Assembly: GCA_036897485.1 (NCBI GenBank)
Contig: JAYMTF010001930.1
Coordinates: 1 to 20,562, forward strand
Length of the DNA: 20,562 nucleotides
Origin: Pelargonium nanum
Lineage: Eukaryota; Streptophyta; Magnoliopsida; Geraniales; Geraniaceae
Direction: 5' to 3'
Position numbers and translations under genes: made by a program. Shown here piece after piece: positions 10,690-20,562 of the stretch (the first letter of the stretch is position 1; every line of letters begins with the position of its first letter). The notes under the pieces were generated by a model, which was not told the origin of the DNA, searched no databases, and worked only from the letters and a program-made list of their open reading frames with translations.

Positions 10690-12411
10690 TCATACTCTAC
10701 TTTCGGCTGAGGAGCTGGCCCTCGCAAAGGACCCCCGAACATTGCCACCCACAATCACATCTTTAAGTCGCGATATAGGACCCAGCATCCCGCTCTTCTT
10801 CTGTTGGAAGAGATTGCAAGAGGAACGGATATTGTAAGCGTTTCTACACAGCCTCCAAACAAATTAAGTATCCAAACTTCGTTTCTTAACTTTTACAAGA
10901 AACAAAATAATAGAATGCACAACCAGCACGACTGCAATATAATAAAACGGGGAACTATGGACGCATTTGGTCTCCATTAGACAATAATCGGTTTATAAGC
11001 TATAGACTGAATCATGCATCAAAATAAACAAAAAATAGTTTCTATTGGGTATGCTTAAATCCAGCAAATAAGCAGCGACAATGAAGCCCCCCTAGAGGGC
11101 TTCCAAGCAAAAACACGTTGAAGGTTTTGAGTTGGAAACAGCATCTTATAGCAGGACTAATTTAAGCTACAATTTTCACTGGTATAGAAATAAATAATCT
11201 CTCCGTCCCAAAACGAGTGTCCTGTTTGTTTTGCATTTTTGTCCCAAAATAAGTGTCCTCTTTCCCTTTTAGAAAGTTATTTATAGCATAAACTACCAAT
11301 AACATCTCTATAATAAGTTAGTTAGTATTCCTTGAGTTTGTAAGAACACATGCTCATGGGGTTTCAAAATAATTGTACAATACTAACTTCTTAATTATTC
11401 CAAAATCGAAATAAGGACACTCATTTTGGGACGGAGGGAGTGTATAACTTCACCGGTCCAAATATAAGTGTCCACTTTTCTTTTTGGTTAGTTGGTTATT
11501 GCATATTAGAAGACTACAGCATTACTTATTTATGTTGACATAAACACAGTGGTAATTGCTATAAAATATTGAAGGGGATGGTTTCTCAAACTCAATAGCA
11601 AACCACATACCTCATCATTGATGCTGAACAGCCATTTCTGTTGCAAAATCTGCCATCTTTCTTGCTGCCAGTGCTGCCCAAGAATTACGAGGCCCGTTAC
11701 AGCAGCTGCAATGAAAACTGACCAGAAAGCATTTGCATCTTTTGCATGAACATATATGGAAGTAGCCCTCCTTTTCCACCAAGCTTTGTGTGGAAGGTCA
11801 GATACATCATATTTATCCTCTTCTGTATGCTTTGACGGCAACGAAGCCTCTACAGACAAATTTAAGCCTCTGCTAGAGGGTTCAACTATGTCAGGATTAT
11901 TAGGATTCTCAGGGTATGTGGTTGATCCATCATTGTGGAATGGTCTTAGTTTAGAAGTGCTGAATATACTCTGCTCATTGTCAACATCAACCAAACCTAA
12001 ACCCTGCAGAGTTGTGCTTTTGTCAAAATATTGCATTCCTGGAAAGTCGTCAGCCACACTCAAGCCTTCTAGAGGCCAATTTTCATCTTTTCCACTTGAT
12101 CTACTGCCTTCATCCAAACTATATTCAGAAACAACATCCTTACCTCCATTGTCCTTCCCTGCATCATCACTATAAAGTTCAGTGGCATCAGATTCCAGGG
12201 GCAAATTCTCATGCTGACTGGGTGGAAAGACAAAGTGACCAGACATGAACAGAGCACGGGAAATTTCTCCATCTTCTCCCTGGTCATAACCCTCATCATA
12301 ATTCGTCACCTCAACTACCTTTGGACCAGGAGATGCAGAATATGCCGATGCTGTAAGTGATACAACTTCCCATTCATTTCCTCGAGCAGCTCTCTCCTCA
12401 TTATCAGCCAT
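10690..12411 (-). CDS. ATI1/ATI2-like: ATG8-interacting protein, ATI1/ATI2 family, two coding exons, 303 aa
   Basis: Coding exons are 12411-11611 and 10800-10690, with donor GAG|GTATGT at 11610 and acceptor CAACAG at 10801-10803. The protein starts MADNEERAARGNEWEVVSL; W14-E-V-V17 fits an Atg8-interacting motif in the position known for ATI proteins. A long acidic, probably disordered region follows. One membrane segment lies at about residues 229-245 (FWSVFIAAAVTGLVILG), preceded by the basic WWKRRA. The C-terminal exon reads KKSGMLGPISRLKDVIVGGN, a strong family signature, and ends at TGA 10692-10690. Family members bind ATG8 and mark ER- and plastid-derived bodies for autophagy on starvation. 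I cannot tell ATI1 from ATI2. The intron (10801-11610) holds a MITE. Confidence 0.93.
11195..11444. mobile_element. Stowaway-like MITE in the ATI intron
   Basis: Terminal inverted repeats of the Stowaway type (CTCCCTCCGTCCC core) lie at 11199-11225 and 11415-11440. The left copy has lost about one C. TA dinucleotides at 11195-11196 and 11443-11444 fit the TA target duplication of Tc1/mariner-type MITEs. The element is about 250 bp, with no coding capacity. Confidence 0.85.
11449..11480 (+). mobile_element. Single-ended Stowaway-like terminus
   Basis: The phrase caccggtccaaatataagtg closely resembles a Stowaway terminus, only a few bases right of the complete MITE. No partner end is evident nearby. 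It is probably a remnant of a second insertion. Confidence 0.5.
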
Positions 12412-15340
12412 CTAAAAAATTTAGTGATATCTTGAGAGCAGTGCATGACGGATAATAGGGTTAATGAAAGGAAAAGAGCAATAAATATTGAAAACTGCAT
12501 TAACCAAATCACCGTATCATAAACTACATTGCCAACCAGAGTTCGAAAATTAATAATATCACCAGGATAATGAGCTAATAAGTGAGACCTGAAAGAAATT
12601 CTCCAAACTTGATGCTAAAGGCAACAAAATTAATCAGATTTCACGAGCTTTGTTTTCTTACATAGAAACCAACAGCCTATTCACGAGCTTTAATACCATT
12701 TTCAATTTTACCCAACCCTAAAAAATCTAAGCTAATAGGTGAAGCGCCCAACTAGGTAGTTATAAACATACATTCTATTAATGTAAACAGTGCAACCACT
12801 ACTCATTTTTCAGAGCACATCAATATACACACAACTTAAAGTTTTCAAGAATATCATACAGACACAAGGCAGCTCTAGTCCTATATAGAACTTCACAAAC
12901 AACGGCTAGAACAAGAAAAGTGGAAATCATAAAACTAAGTCCGTACACTTGTCAATCTACAAGTAAACATGGTGAATATCTCCTCTCAACTATGAAACAC
13001 AACATATTTACCCCAAGAGTTTATATGAACTTTACAATCAATTTTTAGTAGAGGAAAGGTGGATACCAGACGAAAATTATTACACTTGTTGATCTAAAGA
13101 TAGAAAGTAAAATCTCCAATCAACCATGAATTATAACATAACTATCCCAAACTAGTTAAATAAACTCTACAATTTCTAAGTACTCAATAGCTAATGAGAT
13201 ATTAAATAATTTCCCTTACAGTTCTTATTCCCTCACACACAGACCCACACAATATTTTTCGTAGATAAAGTAATTGGAGGGACCAATAACATTTTGAGGA
13301 CCATAAAATTCACTAGATATGGCAATTTGAAGATTTTTTTATGATTTTGACTACCATACTATGTACTCGTGAAACTACTAATTAAGGCCGTTGCTTTAGC
13401 ATGAAAAAAAAGGGTATTATACAAATTGTTTCTCTTTTCACCTTTTAGTGTGACATTAATTTACTTATGGGTGTGGTATTGTGGTCAACAAATGTGCTGA
13501 TCTAAATTAGTATATATAAAAGAGTAGGGAAAACGAGATCAAAATGATGTATTAAAATTAAGCAAAGTACCAATAGAACATACTGTGAATTGAATTAATT
13601 TAACCAATGATCCGTAAAACACATAAAACGATATCTCCACAATTGTCTAAGTCTTCAAAGATCAATCTTGCCAACCTTTCGGCAGACACAAGCTCCTTAA
13701 AGCTTGCTGCCAAACCGTGACTAAGACTGAAATTGCTCACTATAAGCTACACGGGCAATTTGGGAATATAAAGGAAACTCTTTTATGCTAAGGCAAGACT
13801 TCAATACATTGCCAGGTGCTTAGTTGCCTCCAATTTCAAAGACTAGCCCCTTCTCACAATTCTGGCTTTCCAGAGAAGATTTGGTGGGTAGTTTGAAAAG
13901 AGAGGAAGGTTCTGCAACAGTTGCTCACTTATCTATATTGTATATGCAAGAAGTCTAAGTTAACTAGAAAATACAAAAATGTCAGATAATAATTTAAAAA
14001 GATCTAGGAATGCTTTCTAACCTTACCTCTCCATCCCAATCAACCTCGAAACCCTAATATCCTTAGCTTTAATTATAAATCCTAGCATCATTCAAACCCA
14101 CCTCTCCATATCATCTCATCTCTGTTCATCACATTAATATATCATCCAAGTACTTATAAGACATACTCTTGCTCAATTCCTTTGAAACCCCTACCAAAAT
14201 AACTTATATTCAGCTCTTAAATTGTCATGCCCACCACTGCAGTTTAGTATTCTCCAGTACCTACATAACAATATCCTATATATAGTAAAAAACAATGGCG
14301 GCTCAGTGTTATCGAGTTGTCCTGCCAAGTGCAAGTGCTTCATTACCTGAATCAACCGGTACCTAATTGATTAAACAAAATACTAGTTGATTCCTTTTTT
14401 ACTTACTTTGTCAGTTTACCAGTAATATTGTGATAAAGCTTTTATCAAATCCTTACGGTTGTGTTCCAAAATGGAAAAATAGATGAAAACGATGGATATA
14501 GTAGTAACTCATATAATTCAAACAAGTTGTAAGAAACAACGCATTGTCAATATGCAAGTGACCCACCTTTTACGAGCATAAATTTATCACTCCCAATAAG
14601 GTCAACTATTCATGTGAATATTAACTATATATATGCCTAATTTCATTTTGCTTCAAATTATATTTCCTCTATGAAGCATAACATATGGTTGGTTGAGAGA
14701 TAGATTCTCCTGTCATGAACTGTAGGATAATCCCAATTCCTAAAAACTCACCTGTTACTTCTTTTTCCTTTTTGTGACTGTGAACTTATCTTCAAACTTT
14801 TAATAAGTAACCTTAAATTAATTGCTTTGCGTCCTTGGCATGGCCTAAAACAAGTAATTTCAATTTAGTCCTCACAATTATGCATTTAGCAATATTTATC
14901 GAGATCAAACAATTGTATTTACTTGGCTCATAAACTGAGTCTGAAACTTACTCGATTTCTTTTAAAAACAATTACATAACAAATACTTGCTTTTTCTTTA
15001 AATTTATTTATTTATGAGCAACTTACATGTGTATTTGTAAAATGAAGATCAACAACCCAATAATTGCTTTGTCCAAAAATTGATACATAAATAAAGTCGT
15101 TACTCACAAATCAACATAGAAGATTGCATAAACTATCCGATATCGACAACAAAAGTACGAACAGTTCACAGATCCGCGCAAAAATTGCATTATCAAGATA
15201 TGAAATGGAAACAAAAGATGCAATACTTGAGCTCTGATCAAAATTAAAAAAAAAAAGAGAAACAAACACAGAACCAAAATATGAAAGAGATGAGATTAAT
15301 GGGAGATAGGATAAAGATGGAATTGAAATTGAGGCAGTAC
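12412..15340 (-). other. Predicted 2.9 kb leader intron of the ATI gene
   Basis: On the - strand, CCAG|GTACTGCC at 15341/15340 is a plausible donor, and TTTTTTAG at 12419-12412 is an acceptor that abuts the ATG directly. The stretch is AT-rich with no protein-like ORF and no repeat I can name. Long 5' UTR introns are common in plants. A shorter intron or an alternative promoter within it cannot be excluded. Confidence 0.55.
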
Positions 15341-15480
15341 CTGGAAAAGGGGAGGTGAAGGAGGAGAAGCAAGCCTGGTCTCTCTCTCGTAGTTCGCGTG
15401 TCTGCGTGCGTGTTTGTGGGTCAGACGATTATTATGGCAAAATCGACCGGGAGGGAGAAAGTAGAAACCACAAATCGGAA
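15341..15480 (-). other. Predicted non-coding leader exon of the ATI gene
   Basis: On the sense strand this is CT- and AC-rich, like plant 5' UTRs, and ends CCAG before the donor. It contains no ATG. The 5' limit is a guess. The leader frame is open and in phase with the main frame across the join, but only a TTG could start it, so I keep the start at 12411. Confidence 0.5.
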
Positions 15481-15623
15481 TGGTCAATTAAGCATTCATG
15501 TTTAATCTCAAATTCTTTTAGAGCTTGTTTGGTTACACTAGTGCAAAGTATAAAGGATGTGGATAAACAAAATGGTAAGGAATTATAAGCAGCTGCTTCA
15601 AAATATAAGTTAGGTTAAATAAA
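15481..15623 (-). promoter_or_regulatory. Presumed ATI promoter region
   Basis: The position upstream of the leader exon suggests a promoter. I see no convincing TATA box or other motif. Confidence 0.3.
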
Positions 15624-16097
15624 GGGCAAATTACAAATGACCCGACTCCCTAAAACTATTTTACAAAACAAATACACCCCATAAACATTCCTAAGACAAC
15701 TTTCCGGGAACAACGCTAAAAATTTGATGCGACGATTTTTGACACGGCGTTGACGGCTCGCGAAAGCTCGCCAGGACGCCGCCGAAAACTCGAACGGGCA
15801 CCCGAAAAGTATACCGGTGTGCACAAGTAACACAAACTGTAAAGTCCGTATATCGATTCACACGGAATTGGAGGCAATATTGATACGGAACTTACAAGAA
15901 ATGGTCTCTGGAGCTACTAAAGCAATAGACACAATGGGGGTGAGAATGTTGTGTTGTGAAAGAGCATTAAATAAAAACATAATGATTGAGTTGAAAACCA
16001 AGAGAAGCTATGGTCGGGATGTGATTGATATGGAATATGATTAATGTATTTGAATGGAATATGTCAAGATGTAATGATTAATTATGTTACCCAAGCC
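15624..16097 (+). repeat. Repeat-like block with a terminus shared with 20356
   Basis: The 20 bp at 15624-15643 (gggcaaattacaaatgaccc) match 17 of 20 bases at 20356-20375 in the same orientation. A CG-rich stretch follows at 15730-15810, unlike neighbouring AT-rich DNA. Such termini are seen on plant TIR transposons, possibly Mutator-like. No other end or protein is recognised. The ORF at 15817-16044 has no family features. Confidence 0.35.
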
Positions 16098-16105
16098 CGT
16101 GAATA

Positions 16106-16904
16106 CAATGTTTTAAAAATCGGACCGGACCGACCGATTCACCTGGTTGACCTGGGATTCGGCAGGTGCATCGGTCCGGATCTAAAATAGCCCGGTAATT
16201 TAGTCAAAACCGGTCAAACCCGAGAAATTATGACATACCCGGTGACCAGTTCATTTGGGATGACCGATTTTAAGAATTTTGATCAATTAACACTTGAAAT
16301 AAAATAATTGGGCTTCTACAAAGTGGGCTTTTTGTATGATACAACCAAGTTTAGTTCGGCAGCCCATGTACACTTTTAAAAATATTTGAAAAAAGTGATG
16401 TCTCATCCAAATTAAAACATAAAAAACCTAATCACCTCTCATCTTTCTTCTTCATCTCTACGCAAATCCACCGTTAGATTCAGGTGAGTTACTTTAGTTT
16501 TTTTTTTCTTGACTTTTGAAATAACTTGTTGAGAACTATGGAACTTGGAAGAGGAAGAGAAAAACATGTATTTGTGTAGAAAGATGATGGAGGGCTTCTA
16601 ATAGACACGACGTCGTCGGATTTGATTTGGCCGACAATGGTGTAGCCGTAGTTTATTAGGCCAAATGATCCCTTTTCTTGCTGCTATATTTTGTGTGTGA
16701 TGAAGTGTTTAAACAATTGATTTGATAAAATAGAATTTTTATGAAAAATTTCAAAAAATTTGATTTTTCTATATATAATTATATTTTAAAATAATATTTT
16801 AAAATATGGAATGACTGACCCGGCCGGCCGACCCGGTCATCCCAGCCAACCAATGACCCGGTGCCTTGAACGGTTTGACGACCGTGTCGATTTTTAAAAC
16901 ATTG
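16106..16904. mobile_element. Non-autonomous hAT-like DNA transposon, 799 bp
   Basis: Perfect 17-bp terminal inverted repeats CAATGTTTTAAAAATCG lie at 16106-16122 and, inverted, at 16888-16904. CGG-rich subterminal stretches (ggaccggaccgac on the left, cccggccggccgac on the right) follow inside. Flanking 8-mers CGTGAATA (16098-16105) and CGCGAATA (16905-16912) differ by one C-to-T change. An 8-bp duplication with a CA..G terminus fits the hAT superfamily. There is no transposase ORF. Inside, a CT-rich tract at 16435-16460 and CAG|GTGAGT at 16481-16488 resemble a 5' UTR with a splice donor. Confidence 0.8.
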
Positions 16905-16913
16905 CGCGAATAC

Positions 16914-17128
16914 ACTCGGAGTCCATGGTCGACAAGCCCTTGACGAGACTTAGGATGAATACACCGACCTCAGCCTAACATAATTGCTTCCCCATGCATG
17001 AAACTACAAGGGGATCACATACACCCTAGCATGGAATCCAACTCTATATAGAACATAGGGCGTTCTAGAGTATGTTACTACAAGAGGATCACCCTATAAA
17101 ATGATTCGACCCACACGAGACAATTTCA
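16914..17128. other. Short unassigned stretch between the hAT element and the LTR-like block
   Basis: No ORF or named repeat is seen. The phrase acta caag(a/g)ggatcac occurs twice, near 17004 and 17081. Confidence 0.3.
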
Positions 17129-19510
17129 TGGTCAGGTGACAACTCGTATTTTACACGTGTTGTCTGGCCCTAAATTATGCCATTTGCGTAGCCGATTCTT
17201 GTGTTTTATCCTCATCTTATGCTTAATTTGATAGAAATCATCATGTTTCACCATTGCACAAACTTTACACCCCATGTTATGGATTTGTTGGATTTATTAA
17301 TGGTTTTGAGTGATTGTGCGTCTAATTGCTTATCTTTAACATATATGACGTTTGTCGGGTTTTCTTAGTTGATTGTTTCGGATTTGCAAGCAATATTATG
17401 TGAGGAGGGAGTTGGAATTGAAAAAATCACTCGGAATTGCATAATTGTGCACTTCACTAGACAAAGGAAGCATTATGCCGCGGCGAAGCATCTGGACCGA
17501 ATATTCTATCAAAGTGAAGTTCGTCGTGGCGAGGAAGTCATTCTGCCGCGGTGCAAGTCGAGTCAAGTACCTATGTGGAGTCCGCTACGGCGAAGGAGCA
17601 AGTCCGCCGCGACGATATCTATAGTTCTAAAAAACGTCACTTAAGTCCAAATCGAAAGAGAGGAAAAGAGAGATTACAGATTGGAAAAAAACGAAATACA
17701 TATAGTAGAACAAATGAAAAAGAAGAAGAAAAAGGATGAGATGAACAAGAAGAGCAAGGGACTTGGATTGACAACCCAAACCTCACTCCACTCATACTTG
17801 AGTGGACTTGTGTAATCTTTCTTCTCTAGGCTTGATTATTGACATTGGTGGATTTATCTGTATGGTTCGGGTTTATACATTTTTTTTTTATCGGCAAGCA
17901 GTAATTCATTCATTAATCCGAAAGGAAGAATAAAGTACAAGTGAAAGGAGCATTAAATTGTTCCATTGAAATATGAGATAATACAAAAAATGAAACCATG
18001 CCCAAATTGAAAACACCAAAAATGTCTTGAAAAAAGACTAGTGGTTGATGATAATGAATGATAAGAGAGAGAAATGTGATTCCCAAAATCATATCATAGA
18101 TGAGAGACATCTTCCGAGACGTTTGAATGGAAATCCAACAGTCGCCGGATTGTGAGGTGGTGATGCCGGAGGATCGCCGGACGGGGAGGTGGTGACGTCG
18201 GAGTTGCGCTGAACCCATTAATGAATCTTTGCTAGGAAATCCAATGCTCGATTGAGGCCGGAATTATGCTGGCAAATGCTGAAAGAGACGGACGGTGATG
18301 TTTCCGTCGGTGGTTGATATCTCAATTATGGAGCTTATTGAAGATGTGCGAACTTTGTCCAACTGAAAGTGATGTTGGGTTCTCGTCTGGCAAAATGATC
18401 GATTGACGGAAAAATGAAGTGGTTAGTGATGCCGATGAGGTTTCCGGCGGCACGTGTGGATGGAGCCAGGCATAGAGGTGCATGAGCACAGTGGACTGAA
18501 GATGCATGAGTAGAGAACGACCTTGAAAAGTGGGGAAATGGCGAGCTCTCGAAATTTCAAAGTCTGTTGCAAGAAGAAGAAAGATTCGGCTGTGAACATT
18601 GAGTATTGAAACACCGGAAGCCGATGGAGAAGAAGAGCCCGAGAGGAACATGAATTGATTGTGATGGTGGTGAAAGGGGTTGCATTTGAGGGGTGCAAAA
18701 GTTCATCAAAGGACATACGTGAATTGGTGTTGGATTGAGTTTGAACTTGGATGGATTTTCATAAACTGAAATGAATAGTTGGTTTGGTTGATACATTGAC
18801 TATACATTAAATTACTTTATGTTTGATTCCAACCATTGCTTGTCTATAAGCATGGTTGACTAAATTCTCTAGGTTAGAGATATGAATAGGATGATGATTA
18901 ATTGTTAGGGTTTTAATTTATGCATTAGTATTCTGAAATTTGTTTGTTCTTATGGTTTACTTTGCTTAATGCTTGTTATTTGAACTGACCATTCTTATGC
19001 ATGATCTCTGTGTCCATCTTACTTTTACCCAGAGAAGCTGAATATAGAATAAACCATAAGGTAGAAGTACCGACTTGTCAGTAATATATCTGTTGGAGTG
19101 TTACGCCTTTGTTCATGTGGTTAATCTGGAATATGTGCGAGTCTTTGGTAGTAATATGCTTAGGAACACATGTATTTCATAGCTCAAGAGTCCTTACAAT
19201 AGAATTTGAGTATTTTCATTGACTGGTAACACAATTACATTTATTAGTGCATAACATTCTCTAATTGTAGTCATCACCATCCCGATTCATATCCCGATCC
19301 TACCTTATTACTTGTTTCTCAAATGCTTTTAAATATTTACTCATATTTCACACAAAACATTCACAACTATTGATTTATTGCTTTCGTGGATTGAGATTAT
19401 TCTGTGACTAAATTCATGTCCAGCTATCGAGTATCTGAGGATCGATACTTGGGCTTATGTCCTATATTACTTGCGCAACATCGGTACATTTGCCGAGAGT
19501 GCGTCATCAG
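17129..19510 (+). mobile_element. Ty3/gypsy (Athila/Tat-type) LTR-like block, interrupted by an insertion
   Basis: The left part (gacaactcgtattttacacg near 17137) resembles the start of this LTR type. CG-rich phrases built on gccgcggcga follow at 17477-17616, as in some U3 regions. The right part has the characteristic U5-like order: tctataagcatg near 18844, ggatcgatacttgggctta at 19439-19458, and acttgcgcaacatcgg then gccgagagtgcgtca at 19468-19506. No primer-binding site, gag or pol is visible beyond, so this is a solo or decayed LTR. Boundaries are approximate, and the assignment rests on remembered sequence patterns. Confidence 0.45.
17880..18800 (-). mobile_element. LINE-like retroposon insertion, about 0.9 kb
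   Basis: On the - strand the block ends with TAATGAATGAATTACTGC, then TTGCCGAT and a 10-A run (plus-strand T-run 17880-17889), typical of plant L1-type 3' ends. The flanks share TATACATT exactly (17874-17881 and 18801-18808). A longer imperfect match, ggttcgggtttatacatt (17864-17881) against ggtttggttgatacatt (18781-18797), is the other possible target duplication. No reverse transcriptase is recognised, so it is a truncated or non-autonomous copy, or a retrocopied transcript. The - strand ORFs inside lack family features. Confidence 0.55.
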
Positions 19511-19539
19511 GCCGAATCCCTGTACTACGATCGAGTTCG

Positions 19540-20130
19540 TGAGTGATCAAACCACGTACAAGAAATTAACACAATGAATCATTATAACATGCATAAAATC
19601 ATACACCAAGGCAATAATTTTCAATATAATTCATTATTCAAAAAACCAATCACATCCTCAACCACAAACGGGTTAGTTCTGCATGTTTATAGACAAACAA
19701 GCCAAAACTAGAGTCAAACTAATACAAAACCAAATCATGTTCATAAAATAAACTGAAATAGAAAGTATTATTTTGAAAATTCAAACTACAAAGCAATGGA
19801 AGATACAACCGTAAATGATCAAATGATCAATGGAGAGACTCGGGTTGTCAAGTCATGCCATTGATTGTGCCTCCTTTCCTTTGTGATTCTGAAAGGTATT
19901 AACCTATGATAATGGTGAAAAATGGTGCTGGAAGTTGTGGTGAGTGGTGGTTGCAAATGGGGTACAAAGCTCTTCAAAGCTTTTTGCCCTAAATTGGAGA
20001 AAATGTCATATTTATAGGCCTGATCGCGGCGCCGTGACGTTCACTCTCTCTGCCGTGGCGAGCTAGCTGCTTCACTATGTTGACCCGCATTGACCTCTTC
20101 TAACATCGCGGCAGTTCTGCTCTCCGTTGT
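19540..20130 (-). mobile_element. Second LTR-like fragment in opposite orientation
   Basis: Read on the - strand: CG-rich phrases (CTCGCCACGGC near 20056, GGCGCCGCGAT near 20025), then a TATA box CCTATAAATA at 20018-20009, then an untranslated-looking stretch, and a TGTCTATAAACATG phrase near 19690. The last parallels tctataagcatg in the + strand block. Order and motifs fit a U3-R-U5 layout of a related element. Ends and target duplication are not resolved. Confidence 0.4.
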
Positions 20131-20133
20131 GGC

Positions 20134-20340
20134 TAGGGTTGTGAATGTTAAACCGCAAAATCAGACCGCACCGACGAACCGTCGACCCGAAACTGAATGA
20201 ATATCGGACGGTATCGGTTTCCATAGTGTTGAAACCGACTGCAATGGTGCGGTCTGTGAACGAGAAACAGAGAAGCAAAGCTATCATGGAGGTTGAGGTT
20301 CCACTGTTGCTGAGACTTGCAAAGTTGCAGGTACATTAAA
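20134..20340. repeat. hAT-like terminus with inner inverted repeats
   Basis: TAGGGTTGTGAATG at 20134-20147 resembles a plant hAT terminus. Inside, cagaccgcacc at 20162-20172 pairs with ggtgcggtctg at 20246-20256. A tighter pair, cggtttc at 20215-20221 and gaaaccg at 20231-20237, has a 9-nt loop. No matching right terminus was found. ORFs here on both strands follow from the palindromic composition. Confidence 0.45.
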
Positions 20341-20355
20341 GAAGATAAAAGATAA

Positions 20356-20562
20356 GGGCAAATTGCAGATAACCCCTATGGGGTTATCACTTAAAGCAAA
20401 TAACCCCTCGTGCTTTTAATCGTAGCATATAGCCCCCTGTGCTTTCGATTTGGACTTTCTGTCATGACACCGTTAGTTTAATAGACAAAAAGACTAAAAT
20501 ACCCCTAAGTGATATTTTTTCTAACAGCCAAACAGGCCCTTAAGTTCAATTAAATTAAAAAT
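20356..20562 (+). repeat. TE-like terminus running off the window
   Basis: It starts with the 20 bp shared with 15624-15643. It includes a 9-bp-arm palindrome GATAACCCC-TAT-GGGGTTATC at 20368-20388. The following text (ataacccct and agccccctgtgct phrases) looks like a dispersed plant repeat. The element continues past the end of the window. Confidence 0.4.

Noticed and set aside
15341..15487. In-frame N-terminal extension of ATI through the leader exon
   Set aside because: The frame stays open across the predicted splice, but it has no ATG and a TAA lies just upstream.
17369..17739. Small + strand ORFs in the CG-rich part of the LTR-like block
   Set aside because: No protein family resemblance; they arise from CG-rich repeated phrases.
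17913..18796. Four - strand ORFs of 79-109 residues in the LINE-like insert
   Set aside because: They overlap in different frames, lack known motifs and show no splice or start support.
1..20562. CRISPR array, rRNA, operon or organellar insertion
   Set aside because: No regularly spaced repeats, no rRNA-like blocks and no organelle genes were seen; the gene structures are nuclear plant type.

Overview
The window looks like nuclear DNA of a flowering plant, most likely a eudicot. It has AT-rich introns with GT-AG borders, two multi-exon genes whose spliced products match plant families, and plant-type transposable elements (a Stowaway-like MITE, a hAT-like element, a Ty3/gypsy-like LTR remnant and a LINE-like tail). 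No prokaryotic, organellar, rRNA, true tRNA or CRISPR features were seen. All gene models come from reading splice sites by eye and comparing with remembered protein families; no search was run.

Layout. (1) 1-1031, + strand: 3' part of a conserved-looking protein gene I cannot name. It has an in-frame stop and a frame clash at its first junction, so it is probably broken. A tRNA-like (SINE-type) remnant on the - strand follows at about 1055-1125. (2) 2434-8942, - strand: a complete ten-exon gene for an FHA-domain protein of the DAWDLE (DDL)/SNIP1 family, 439 aa, with an arginine/serine-rich N-terminal exon, a C-terminal FHA domain and a promoter/leader around 8943-9440. Its introns hold a threefold tandem repeat and a nested inverted repeat. 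(3) 9443-10689: intergenic, with a GC-rich tRNA-like patch, an ABRE/G-box and a hairpin. (4) 10690-12411, - strand: a complete two-exon coding region for an ATG8-interacting protein (ATI1/ATI2 family, 303 aa). A likely non-coding leader exon near 15341-15480 is separated by a 2.9 kb leader intron. Its coding-region intron carries a Stowaway-like MITE. (5) 15600-20562: gene-free transposon-rich DNA. It contains an 799-bp hAT-like element with 8-bp target duplications, a + strand LTR-like block of Ty3/gypsy Athila/Tat type split by a LINE-like insertion, an opposite-strand LTR-like fragment with a TATA box, and other TE-like inverted repeats.

The two intact genes are unrelated housekeeping-type genes in the same orientation: DDL-type proteins act in small-RNA/RNA processing in the nucleus, and ATI proteins act in selective autophagy at ER and plastid membranes. 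Nothing suggests joint action. I found no convincing new multi-gene system. The points most worth checking are the intronic triplication that copied a splice donor, the internal repeats of the DDL N-terminus, the tandem donor at DDL exon 9 and the nested transposon history of the right third.
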